A DNA stretch of 7,776 nt. It comes from Gammaproteobacteria bacterium. GTDB taxonomy: Bacteria; Pseudomonadota; Gammaproteobacteria; Coxiellales; Coxiellaceae. The stretch lies in the NCBI GenBank assembly GCA_021774015.1, contig JAJFJO010000311.1, positions 1-7,776 on the forward strand, read 5' to 3'. The position numbers were made by a program, and so were the translations under genes. Below, piece by piece: positions 1-6,987 of this stretch (positions within the stretch are counted from its first letter, which is position 1; every line of letters begins with the position of its first letter). Under the pieces are notes generated by a model. The model had not been told where the DNA came from. It searched no databases and saw nothing but the letters and a program-made list of their open reading frames with translations.

Positions 1-165
1 GATGTGAAGAAGATCGTGGATTTTGAACATGCTTTTATCAGCTTTGTGCACGATCAACATCAAAGTTTGTTGGATGATATTAATCAACACCCCAAACTTT
101 CTGATGAGATAACGGCGAAGATGGTTGCTGTTATTGAAGAATTTAAAAAAACCCAGGCGTATTAA
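1..165 (+). CDS. atpA: ATP synthase F1 subunit alpha, C-terminal 54 residues (partial)
   Basis: The frame is open from base 1 and ends at TAA 163-165. It gives the last 54 residues of a protein whose 5' part lies outside the window. The fragment resembles the C-terminal helical region of F1 alpha: a segment like FEHAFISFVHDQH, then an acidic DDINQ stretch, then a KLSDEI segment and an EEFKKTQAY end. Enterobacterial AtpA ends in a similar way (…SFKATQSW). Alpha forms the non-catalytic nucleotide sites of the alpha3-beta3 hexamer on the cytoplasmic face of the membrane. Only 6 nt separate the stop from the next gene, the F1 gamma gene, and this matches the usual atp operon order. The short length limits the sequence evidence, but the position makes the call firm. 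Confidence 0.93.
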   Translation, partial: DVKKIVDFEHAFISFVHDQHQSLLDDINQHPKLSDEITAKMVAVIEEFKKTQAY

Positions 166-171
166 ATAACG

Positions 172-1041
172 ATGTCACAAGCAAGAGAAATACGGACAAA
201 AATCGCTAGCGTTAATAGCACGAAGAAAATCACGCGTGCTATGGAGCTAGTTGCGGCGAGTAAAATGCGTAAAGCACAGGATCGCATGGCGACATCGCGT
301 CCCTACTCCAGCAAAATACGCAAAGTGATTAGTCATGTTGCGGCGAGTCATAGTGAATTTCGCCACCCTTATTTGATTCCTCGCACTGAATTAAAGCGAG
401 TTGGCTTTATCATTGTTACTAGCGATCGCGGGTTATGCGGTGGGCTCAACATTAATTTGTTGCGCACAACACTTGTTGATATGCGCGAGCTTGAAAGCAA
501 GGATATTGAGATTGATTTGTGTTTAATTGGTCGTAAAGGCGCACATTTTTTTAAGCAGTTTGGTGGACATGTTATTGCCGCTAAAGAACACTTAGGTGAT
601 GCACCTGATGTGCAGGATATTATTGGTGTTGTAAAAACAATGCTGGACTTATTTGATGATGGAAAACTTGATGCGATTTATTTGGCGAGTAATAAATTCA
701 TCAACACAATGAAGCAGCAACCAAAAATAGAGCAATTGCTACCTTTGCCTCAAATGGATGAAGAAGAAAGTGCTGGTCATTGGGATTATATTTATGAACC
801 TGATTCAGCCAAAGATTTACTAACCAAACTGCTGATTCGCTATATTGAATCGCAGGTATATCAAGCTGTCGTTGAAAATATTGCCTGTTTTCAGGCAGCA
901 CAGATGGTTGCGATGAAAAGCGCAACAGATAACGCGACAGACATTATTAAAGAATTGCAGCTTGCCTACAACAAAGCGCGTCAATCGAGCATCACGCAAG
1001 AAATTGCTGAAATCGTTGGCGGGGCTGCAGCAATTGAATAA
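172..1041 (+). CDS. atpG: ATP synthase F1 subunit gamma
   Basis: The 289-residue product is close to the usual length of bacterial gamma (287 in E. coli). Gamma is the central rotor shaft of F1F0 ATP synthase and couples proton flow through F0 to conformational change in the alpha/beta hexamer. The N-terminal helix carries the family signature, with REIRTKIASV and then KKITRAMELVAASKMRKAQ. Met24 corresponds to the conserved rotor methionine. The central Rossmann-like domain has the conserved SDRGLCGGLN segment (residues 84-93). The C-terminal helix ends in ARQSSITQEIAEIVGGAAA, which pairs with the N-terminal helix as a coiled coil. The ATG at 172 fits the family start. No strong ribosome-binding site is visible (only AGG at 155-157, about 14 nt away), so translation is probably coupled to atpA. 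Confidence 0.98.
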   Translation: MSQAREIRTKIASVNSTKKITRAMELVAASKMRKAQDRMATSRPYSSKIRKVISHVAASHSEFRHPYLIPRTELKRVGFIIVTSDRGLCGGLNINLLRTTLVDMRELESKDIEIDLCLIGRKGAHFFKQFGGHVIAAKEHLGDAPDVQDIIGVVKTMLDLFDDGKLDAIYLASNKFINTMKQQPKIEQLLPLPQMDEEESAGHWDYIYEPDSAKDLLTKLLIRYIESQVYQAVVENIACFQAAQMVAMKSATDNATDIIKELQLAYNKARQSSITQEIAEIVGGAAAIE

Positions 1042-1072
1042 CTGATAGATTGACATAATCGAGGAAAGAACT

Positions 1073-2452
1073 ATGAATACAGCGGGTAAAGTCACAGAAA
1101 TTATTGGCGCGGTAGTTGATGTGGAATTCCCACGTGATAGCGTGCCAAAAGTATATGATGCTTTGCATATAGATGATAATAACCTAACGCTAGAGGTTCA
1201 GCAGCATTTGGGCGATGGCGTGGTTAGAACAATTGCAATGGGCGGCACTGAGGGTTTAAAAAGAAGTGCGTCTGTGACTAATACAGGCAATCCGATTCAA
1301 GTTCCTGTTGGTGAAAAAACACTGGGTCGTATTATGAATGTTCTTGGTGACCCTATTGATGAGTGTGGTGATATTGGTTCAGAAAGAAAAATGCCAATCC
1401 ACCGTGAAGCCCCAAGTTTTTTAGAACAATCCGGCAGCACAGAGATTTTAGAAACTGGTGTAAAGGTGATTGATTTGCTATGCCCTTTTGCTAAGGGGGG
1501 TAAAGTTGGTTTGTTTGGTGGTGCTGGTGTCGGTAAAACCGTTAATATGATGGAGCTGATTCGTAACATTGCGGTTGAGCATAGTGGTTACTCTGTATTT
1601 ACTGGTGTGGGTGAGCGTACTCGTGAAGGTAATGACTTCTATCATGAAATTAAAGAATCTAACGTATTAGATAAAGTGTCGTTAGTTTATGGACAAATGA
1701 ATGAGCCTCCAGGTAATCGTTTGCGTGTTGCATTAACAGGATTGACTGTTGCAGAAAGTTTTCGTGATGATGGCCGTGATGTTTTATTGTTTATTGATAA
1801 CATTTATCGTTACACATTAGCTGGTGTAGAAGTGTCTGCATTGTTAGGTCGTATGCCTTCTGCGGTGGGTTATCAACCTACTCTGGCTGAGGAAATGGGT
1901 AACTTGCAAGAGCGCATTACATCAACTAAAACAGGTTCGATTACTTCTATTCAAGCAGTATATGTACCTGCGGATGATTTAACGGACCCATCTCCTGCTA
2001 CCACCTTTGCTCACTTGGATGCAACTATCGTGTTGTCACGACAAATTGCTGAGTTGGGTATTTACCCAGCGATTGACCCGCTAGATTCAACCAGTCGTCA
2101 ATTAGATCCGTTAGTGATTGGCGAAGAGCATTATCGTGTTGCTCGCGGTGTTCAGGAAACACTGCAGCGTTATAAAGAGTTAAAAGATATTATTGCGATT
2201 CTAGGTATGGATGAACTATCTGAAGAAGATAAACAATCAGTACGCCGTGCTCGTAAAATTCAACGCTTTTTATCACAACCGTTCTTTGTTGCTGAAATAT
2301 TTACAGGTCAGTCCGGTAAGTACGTATCACTAAAAGACACGATCCGTGCGTTCAAAGGTATTTTGAATGGTGACTATGACGATTTACCTGAGCAAGCATT
2401 TTATATGGTAGGTGGTATTGAAGAAGCCATCGAAAAGGCAAAATCATTATAG
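1073..2452 (+). CDS. atpD: ATP synthase F1 subunit beta (catalytic)
   Basis: The 459-residue product is one residue shorter than E. coli beta. It carries the catalytic nucleotide sites of F1 and makes ATP from ADP and phosphate. The Walker A motif GGAGVGKT covers residues 149-156, with Lys155 and Thr156 at the same numbers as in E. coli. GERTREGNDFY follows, with catalytic Glu181 and Arg182. The Walker B strand is LLFID, followed by NIYRYTLAGVEVSALLGRMPSA. The ATP synthase alpha/beta signature PAIDPLDSTS is intact, and the C-terminus ends in the family-typical FYMVGGIEEAIEKAKSL. A good Shine-Dalgarno, GAGGAAAG (1061-1068), supports the ATG at 1073. The 31-nt gap behind atpG holds no visible terminator. 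Nothing in the protein is unusual. Confidence 0.99.
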   Translation: MNTAGKVTEIIGAVVDVEFPRDSVPKVYDALHIDDNNLTLEVQQHLGDGVVRTIAMGGTEGLKRSASVTNTGNPIQVPVGEKTLGRIMNVLGDPIDECGDIGSERKMPIHREAPSFLEQSGSTEILETGVKVIDLLCPFAKGGKVGLFGGAGVGKTVNMMELIRNIAVEHSGYSVFTGVGERTREGNDFYHEIKESNVLDKVSLVYGQMNEPPGNRLRVALTGLTVAESFRDDGRDVLLFIDNIYRYTLAGVEVSALLGRMPSAVGYQPTLAEEMGNLQERITSTKTGSITSIQAVYVPADDLTDPSPATTFAHLDATIVLSRQIAELGIYPAIDPLDSTSRQLDPLVIGEEHYRVARGVQETLQRYKELKDIIAILGMDELSEEDKQSVRRARKIQRFLSQPFFVAEIFTGQSGKYVSLKDTIRAFKGILNGDYDDLPEQAFYMVGGIEEAIEKAKSL

Positions 2453-2456
2453 GTGA
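2451..2456 (+). promoter_or_regulatory. Ribosome-binding site of atpC overlapping the atpD stop codon
   Basis: AGGTGA shares its first two bases with the TAG stop of atpD (2450-2452) and lies 3 nt before the atpC ATG at 2460. The spacing is short, but the overlap suggests that ribosomes ending on atpD help start atpC. This supports the ATG at 2460 as the true start. Confidence 0.6.
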
Positions 2457-2459
2457 CGT

Positions 2460-2894
2460 ATGTCCGAAGAAATACCCGTTATGGAATTAGATGTTGTTAG
2501 TGCGGAAGCGGCGCTATTTAAAGGTAATGTTCGTCATATTGTGGTGACGGGCAGCGCTGGTGAGCTGGGTATTTATCCGGGTCATACAGCGCTTATCACT
2601 GAGTTGAAACCAGGCCAAGTTCATGCTGTGTTAGAAAATGGTGATGAAGATGTATTTTATATTTCTGGTGGAATGCTAGAGGTTCAGCCAACAATGATCA
2701 CAGTGCTGGCTGATACTGCGGTGCGTGCTGAAGATCTTGATGAGGCTGCTGCAGTTGCTGCGAAAGAGTATGCTGAAAAATCACTAGAAAAACAAAAAGC
2801 GGGCCTTGAATATTCAAAAGCATTGATGGAGCTAGCAGAGGCCGTTGCTCAGATACGAGCGATTCAATCAATACGCAAGCCTGGTGGGCGCTAG
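2460..2894 (+). CDS. atpC: ATP synthase F1 subunit epsilon
   Basis: The 144-residue product is slightly longer than E. coli epsilon (139). Epsilon sits at the foot of the gamma shaft, links it to the c-ring, and in bacteria can inhibit ATP hydrolysis. The N-terminal beta-sandwich domain (about residues 5-88) has the conserved ELGIYPGHTALIT block (35-47) and an FYISGGMLEVQP strand. The C-terminal part (about 92-138) is an alanine- and glutamate-rich helical hairpin with AEDLDEAAA and later LAEAVAQIRAIQSIRK. This is the mobile inhibitory domain, here complete. The gene starts 7 nt after the atpD stop. It is the last subunit gene of the operon, but the 30 nt before glmU show no terminator-like hairpin. 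Confidence 0.97.
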   Translation: MSEEIPVMELDVVSAEAALFKGNVRHIVVTGSAGELGIYPGHTALITELKPGQVHAVLENGDEDVFYISGGMLEVQPTMITVLADTAVRAEDLDEAAAVAAKEYAEKSLEKQKAGLEYSKALMELAEAVAQIRAIQSIRKPGGR

Positions 2895-2924
2895 TACATA
2901 GTCAGTAACAGGTAGGGATGCGCA

Positions 2925-4310
2925 ATGGGATTAAAAGTTGTTATTTTAGCTGCCGGTAAAGGCAAGCGCATGGCCTCCTCTCAACCTAAAATTTCTCATA
3001 CTATTGGTGGCATCCCGATGCTTGAGCATGTGGTCAATACCGCACGTACTTTAGAGGCAGAAGATATTTTTGTGATTTATGGCAATGGGGGTGAGCGTGT
3101 TCCCACTGAGATGAGTTATCTTCCTGTTAAATGGATAAAGCAAAAGGAGCAGTTAGGAACAGGCCATGCTGTTAAACAAGCGTTACCTTTTTGCGATAAT
3201 GATGACGACCAAGTTTTAGTGCTTTATGGTGATGTGCCGCTTATTTCAACTCGCACACTGCGCCAGCTTGTTTTAGAAACACCGTATAGTGGTTTAGGTT
3301 TGGTAGTTACAGAGCTGGAAGATCCTACCGGTTTTGGGCGTATTGTTCGTAATGAATTTGGTAATATCATTAAGATTATCGAACATAAAGATGCTAATCA
3401 GCAGCAATTGAAAATCAATGAAATTAATACAGGCATATTAATCACATCAGTTGCGCATTTAAAATCTTGGTTACCCCGATTAAAAGATAACAACAAGCAG
3501 CAAGAATATTATCTAACGGATATTGTATCATTAGCGGTAGACGATGGTTTTCCTGTGGGCGGTGTGATGGCGCACGGACATGAGGAAGTAAGCGGTGTTA
3601 ATGACCGTTGGCAGTTAGCAACATTGGAACGCTACTATCAGCAAACACTTGCAAAAAAATTAACGTATTCGGGTGTTACTGTTTTGGATCCTGCACGCTT
3701 AGATATTCGAGGCCAAGTAAAAATAGCGCCTGAAGTCATACTTGATGTTAACGTAATCATGGAAGGGAGTGTTAAAATAGGTGCGCACTCTAAGATTGGC
3801 CCTAATGTGTATTTAAAAGATGTGGAGATTGGTGAGCACGTTGAAATACTTGCAAACAGTGTTGTTGAAGGGTCAAAAATTTTTTCGAACACGTCTATCG
3901 GTCCTTTTGCACGGTTGCGTGCAGGTACTGTTATTGAAGAGCATGCACGAGTAGGAAATTTTGTTGAGATTAAAAAGACCGTATTGGGTGAAGGCAGCAA
4001 GGCAAGTCACTTGACGTATTTGGGTGATGCCATTATTGGTAAAGAAGTGAATATTGGTGCGGGCACGATTACCTGTAATTACGATGGCGTTGAAAAATGG
4101 CAAACGCAGATCGGCGATAGTGCTTTTATTGGTTCGAATACATCGCTCGTTGCCCCGATTAAAATTGGCAAAGATGCTACCGTTGCGGCGGGCTCTACTC
4201 TTAATCAGGATGCTCCCGACAACCAGCTTACTATCGCACGAGCACAACAACGCAGTGTCCGCGGTTGGAAGCACCCTAGCAAAAGAAAATCGTCACAAAA
4301 AGAATCTTGA
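2925..4310 (+). CDS. glmU: Bifunctional UDP-N-acetylglucosamine pyrophosphorylase / glucosamine-1-phosphate N-acetyltransferase
   Basis: GlmU acetylates glucosamine-1-phosphate with acetyl-CoA and joins the product to UTP to give UDP-GlcNAc, the cytoplasmic precursor for peptidoglycan and lipid A. The 461-residue length fits the family (456 in E. coli). The N-terminal uridyltransferase domain (about 1-228) has LAAGKGKRM with Arg15, Lys22, EQLGTGHA, metal-binding Asp103 in LYGDVPL, EHKDA, NTGI and SGVNDR with Asn226. The C-terminal part (about 250-445) is a left-handed beta-helix of hexapeptide repeats. It includes IGPFARLRAGT, VGNFVEIKK, SHLTYLGDA with the likely catalytic His362, and NIGAGTITCNYDG. 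The tail is basic. The signature is slightly unusual: Lys14 replaces the common Thr of GxGTRM, and the run after Lys22 is ISH rather than VLH. A GGTAGGGA sequence precedes the ATG. Adjacency to atpC is common in gammaproteobacteria. Confidence 0.98.
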   Translation: MGLKVVILAAGKGKRMASSQPKISHTIGGIPMLEHVVNTARTLEAEDIFVIYGNGGERVPTEMSYLPVKWIKQKEQLGTGHAVKQALPFCDNDDDQVLVLYGDVPLISTRTLRQLVLETPYSGLGLVVTELEDPTGFGRIVRNEFGNIIKIIEHKDANQQQLKINEINTGILITSVAHLKSWLPRLKDNNKQQEYYLTDIVSLAVDDGFPVGGVMAHGHEEVSGVNDRWQLATLERYYQQTLAKKLTYSGVTVLDPARLDIRGQVKIAPEVILDVNVIMEGSVKIGAHSKIGPNVYLKDVEIGEHVEILANSVVEGSKIFSNTSIGPFARLRAGTVIEEHARVGNFVEIKKTVLGEGSKASHLTYLGDAIIGKEVNIGAGTITCNYDGVEKWQTQIGDSAFIGSNTSLVAPIKIGKDATVAAGSTLNQDAPDNQLTIARAQQRSVRGWKHPSKRKSSQKES

Positions 4311-4316
4311 TATTTT

Positions 4317-4440
4317 GCACGCCAGCAAGTCGGCTTTCGGAACCATGCACAGACTTGACACGGAACCGCGCACGCCAGCAAGTCGGTTTTCGGAACCATG
4401 CACAGACCTGACACGGAACCGCGCACGCCAGTAAGTCGGC
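4317..4440. repeat. 53-bp tandem repeat, about 2.3 copies, intergenic
   Basis: Units start at 4318, 4371 and 4424, a constant 53-bp period; the third is cut to 17 bp. The two full copies differ at only two positions (GGCTTTCGG against GGTTTTCGG, and AGACTTGAC against AGACCTGAC). Each unit holds the 7-mer CGGAACC twice, at 4338, 4361, 4391 and 4414. The unit is about 60% G+C by my count, clearly above the flanking DNA. Copy 2 can fold GGTT-TTCGG-AACC as a small hairpin, and copy 1 can pair CAAGTC with GACTTG. The array begins 6 bp after the glmU stop. No unique spacers separate the units, so it is not CRISPR. It may belong to a dispersed genomic repeat family, or it may shape the 3' end of the glmU transcript. 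No function can be shown. Confidence 0.9.
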
Positions 4441-4462
4441 CAAAAAATCATTTAAAATAGCC

Positions 4463-4468
4463 TATAAT
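4463..4468 (+). promoter_or_regulatory. Probable promoter -10 box for the small exported protein gene
   Basis: A perfect TATAAT lies 37 nt before the ATG at 4505, in AT-rich DNA just after the GC-rich repeat array. No good -35 hexamer is visible at 15-19 bp spacing; that stretch is GGCCAAAAAATC-like. The promoter is therefore either weak, helped by the A-tract, or activator-dependent. It would give a leader of about 30 nt. Confidence 0.4.
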
Positions 4469-4504
4469 TAACCATATACGCTTAGTTAGTTTAGGAAAAT
4501 ACCC

Positions 4505-4861
4505 ATGAAAATTATAATAAATAGTCTTTTATTTCTTGTAGTTACTACTTTCAGCGTTAGTAGCGTGGCGTTTTGCGTGCACAACAACACAGATATTTCA
4601 ATTTTTGCAAAACAATTTGGACCCAACCATTGGCCCCGGTCTTATTACTGGAGTGGGAACGGCAAAAAACTTGAAGAGGGTGAATATGCTTGCTGCCCGC
4701 ATAACGACAAACAGTGTAGAGGAAATGAAATAAGAGTGAAACATGTGGACCTTGGTCAATTTCCAATCTGCAATCTAAGCATTAGCAGCAAAGATCGCGA
4801 GGTTTGGGTAAATGGTACAAAGAAGACAGGCTATACTTGCGATCGCGAAGAGAAAAATTAG
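4505..4861 (+). CDS. Small exported cysteine-rich protein of unknown function
   Basis: I do not recognise the family of this 118-residue protein. The N-terminus is a convincing Sec signal peptide: MK, then a hydrophobic run of about 20 residues (IIINSLLFLVV…), and a likely cleavage after SSVA at residue 22. The predicted mature part of about 96 residues contains six cysteines (24, 63, 64, 71, 89, 112), including a CC pair, enough for three disulfides formed in the periplasm or outside the cell. It is rich in aromatic residues (WPRSYYW, 43-49) and ends in a charged DREEKN. A lipobox is not evident: Cys24 follows SVAF, which lacks the usual Leu/Ala-Gly/Ala context. AGGA at 4493-4496, 8 nt before the ATG, supports the start. 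The gene stands alone between the repeat array and fadH and probably has its own promoter. An inhibitor, adhesin or secreted effector are all possible; none is shown. Confidence 0.8.
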   Translation: MKIIINSLLFLVVTTFSVSSVAFCVHNNTDISIFAKQFGPNHWPRSYYWSGNGKKLEEGEYACCPHNDKQCRGNEIRVKHVDLGQFPICNLSISSKDREVWVNGTKKTGYTCDREEKN

Positions 4862-4906
4862 GGTAAAAAAGCCTACATGACAACCCCTCCACTCTCCTTT
4901 ACAATC

Positions 4907-4912
4907 TATACT
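4907..4912 (+). promoter_or_regulatory. Possible -10 box for fadH
   Basis: TATACT lies 26 nt before the fadH ATG (4938) within the 76-bp gap after the small exported gene. No matching -35 sits at normal spacing; the ATGACA at 4877-4882 is 24 bp away, too far. The gap shows no terminator hairpin either, so read-through from the upstream gene is equally possible. Confidence 0.22.
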
Positions 4913-4937
4913 TGCTACAAAAAACGGATTTTACATT

Positions 4938-6971
4938 ATGCCTCACCCTAAATACCCTCATTTGCTAGAACCACTAGACCTTGGGTTCACAACCCTAAAA
5001 AATAGAGTGTTGATGGGGTCCATGCACACAGGCCTTGAAGAAGAAAAAGGTGGGCAAGAGAAACTGGCTGTTTATTTTGCAGAGCGTGCACGTGGTGGTG
5101 TAGGGTTAATGGTTACGGGTGGTATATCGCCCACGCTATTAGGCATCGCAAAGCCCAGGGGCGCGAAGCTTACCAATAAGCGTGAAATGAAAGCTTGGAG
5201 TGTTATACCAGAAGCCGTGCACCAAGCTGATGGGAAAATACTTTTACAAATTCTACATACGGGCCGCTATGCTTATCACCCCTTTCCCGTTGCGCCATCA
5301 CGCATTAAATCCCCTATTAGCCCGTTTAAACCATTTGCCTTAAGCACGCGTGCTGTTGATAAAAACGTTGATGCTTTTGTGCGTTGTGCGCTGCTTGCAC
5401 AAGAGGCAGGTTTTGATGGCATAGAAATTATGGGCTCTGAAGGTTATTTTATTAATCAGTTCATCGTTACACACACCAATAAACGTAAAGATAAGTGGGG
5501 TGGCAGTTATGATAACCGAATTCGCTTTCCGATAGACATTGTAAAGCGCACACGCGCAGCAGTGGGTGATAATTTTATTATTATGTTTCGCCTTTCTATG
5601 ATTGATTTGCTAAAAGACGGTAGTAGCTGGGAAGAAATAATCACGCTTGGCAAAGCAATCGAAGAAGCCGGCGCAACGATTATTAATACAGGTATTGGTT
5701 GGCATGAGGCACGTATTCCTACGATTTCTATGCGAGTCCCTCGCGCTGCATTCACTTGGGTGAGTGAAAAATTCAAACGCGATATATCCATTCCCCTTGT
5801 CACCACAAATCGTATTAATAGCCCTGAAGTTGCCGAGCACGTATTGGCACAAGGTCATGCTGATATGATTTCTATGGCACGCCCCTTCTTGGCTGATGAA
5901 AATTTTGTTAATAAGGCACAGGAAAATCGTGCTGATGAAATCAATACCTGTATTGCCTGCAATCAAGCATGTTTGGACCATGTATTTAAAAACAAGCGCG
6001 CAAGTTGTTTGGTAAACCCACGCGCATGTCATGAAACGGAATTGAATTATCAGCCTGCAAAAACACCTAAAAAAATAGCGGTTGTGGGTTCAGGCCCTGC
6101 AGGTTTGGCGTTTGCTAGCATTGCAGCGCAGCGAGGTCATGCTGTCGATTTATATGAAGAGCATCCAGTCATTGGTGGGCAACTCAATATGGCACGGCAA
6201 GTGCCTGGTAAAGAAGAATTTAATGATACCATTCGTTATTTTACTAAGCAGCTAGAACTCACCCATGTGAATATCATTCTTGATAAGTGCGTGACATCAG
6301 AAGAGCTGTTAAATAAAAATTACGATGAAGTTATATTAGCGACTGGTGTGTTGCCACGGAAAATAAACATCCCTGGCATCGATCACCCTAGCGTATTATC
6401 GTATATTGATGTGTTGTTACATAAAAAAGAAGTTGGCAAACGTGTGGCCGTGATTGGTGCTGGCGGTATTGGTTTTGATGTGTCTGAGTATTTAAGCCAT
6501 ACGGGCATTTCGAGCAGTGTTGATATTCCTTTATACTTAAACGAATGGGGTGTTGACCCTAGCTTGTCGGCAAGAGGGGCTGTTGATGGTATTGTGCCGG
6601 CTAATGAGGAACCGGCGCGTGACATTATTTTACTACAGCGCACCAAGGGTAAGCTGGGGGCGCGTTTAGGTAAAACTACAGGTTGGACACACCGCGCTAT
6701 GTTAAAAAAACGTAATGTTAAAATGCTATCGGGTGTGCAATATCAAAAAATTGATAATCGTGGCTTGCATATTTTAATGGGTGGTAAAGACAATCTAATT
6801 GAGGTTGATAATATTATTATTTGCGCCGGACAAGAACCGCAGCATGAGTTGCTTTACGATTTACAACAAGTTGAACAATCTGTGCAACTTATTGGTGGTG
6901 CAGATAAAGCGCTCGAGCTTGACGCCAAGCGTGCTATTGCTCAAGCGTCATGGTTGGCAGCAAAAATTTAA
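4938..6971 (+). CDS. fadH: 2,4-dienoyl-CoA reductase (NADPH), FadH type
   Basis: The enzyme reduces 2,4-dienoyl-CoA with NADPH so that unsaturated fatty acids can pass through beta-oxidation. The 677 residues match the single-chain bacterial enzyme (672 in E. coli). The N-terminal Old Yellow Enzyme-type TIM barrel (about 1-335) binds FMN. It has KNRVLMGSMHTGLEE, LQILHTGRY, catalytic-type Tyr170 in GSEGYFIN, and His256 in IGWHEARIP. The 4Fe-4S cysteines are Cys338, Cys341, Cys345 and Cys357, in CIACNQAC and SCLVNPRACHE, with the same spacing as E. coli. The C-terminal half (about 378-677) has the FAD site VVGSGPAGLAFA (382 onward), the NADPH-domain glycine motif VIGAGGIGFD (505 onward), GKTTGW, and the end ICAGQEP…LIGGAD…ELDAKRAIAQ. 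Its close match to the E. coli protein throughout makes trimethylamine dehydrogenase or other family members unlikely. A weak CGGA precedes the ATG. Confidence 0.97.
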   Translation: MPHPKYPHLLEPLDLGFTTLKNRVLMGSMHTGLEEEKGGQEKLAVYFAERARGGVGLMVTGGISPTLLGIAKPRGAKLTNKREMKAWSVIPEAVHQADGKILLQILHTGRYAYHPFPVAPSRIKSPISPFKPFALSTRAVDKNVDAFVRCALLAQEAGFDGIEIMGSEGYFINQFIVTHTNKRKDKWGGSYDNRIRFPIDIVKRTRAAVGDNFIIMFRLSMIDLLKDGSSWEEIITLGKAIEEAGATIINTGIGWHEARIPTISMRVPRAAFTWVSEKFKRDISIPLVTTNRINSPEVAEHVLAQGHADMISMARPFLADENFVNKAQENRADEINTCIACNQACLDHVFKNKRASCLVNPRACHETELNYQPAKTPKKIAVVGSGPAGLAFASIAAQRGHAVDLYEEHPVIGGQLNMARQVPGKEEFNDTIRYFTKQLELTHVNIILDKCVTSEELLNKNYDEVILATGVLPRKINIPGIDHPSVLSYIDVLLHKKEVGKRVAVIGAGGIGFDVSEYLSHTGISSSVDIPLYLNEWGVDPSLSARGAVDGIVPANEEPARDIILLQRTKGKLGARLGKTTGWTHRAMLKKRNVKMLSGVQYQKIDNRGLHILMGGKDNLIEVDNIIICAGQEPQHELLYDLQQVEQSVQLIGGADKALELDAKRAIAQASWLAAKI

Positions 6972-6987
6972 TATACACGGGCCTTTA

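Noticed and set aside
820..1095. Reverse-strand open frame across the atpG-atpD junction
   Set aside because: Antisense to two securely identified genes with no start signal or domain.
2895..2924. Terminator between atpC and glmU
   Set aside because: The 30-nt gap shows no stable inverted repeat followed by a T-run, so read-through is more likely.
4355..4360. Perfect TTGACA as a -35 box
   Set aside because: It lies inside the first repeat copy, the second copy has CTGACA, and no -10-like hexamer follows at 16-18 bp.
4205..4426. Reverse-strand open frame across the 53-bp repeat, with cysteine-rich repeating protein text
   Set aside because: It exists because the repeat period (53) shifts frame between copies without stops; it overlaps the glmU 3' end and has no ribosome-binding site or recognisable domain.
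4054..4434. Forward open frame overlapping the glmU C-terminus and the repeat
   Set aside because: Out-of-frame shadow of a well-conserved GlmU region; its tail is only translated repeat.
4318..4440. CRISPR array
   Set aside because: The repeats are head-to-tail with no unique spacers between them; it is a simple tandem repeat.
5610..6032. Reverse-strand open frame inside fadH
   Set aside because: It lies wholly within the conserved FadH barrel and Fe-S region and resembles no known protein.
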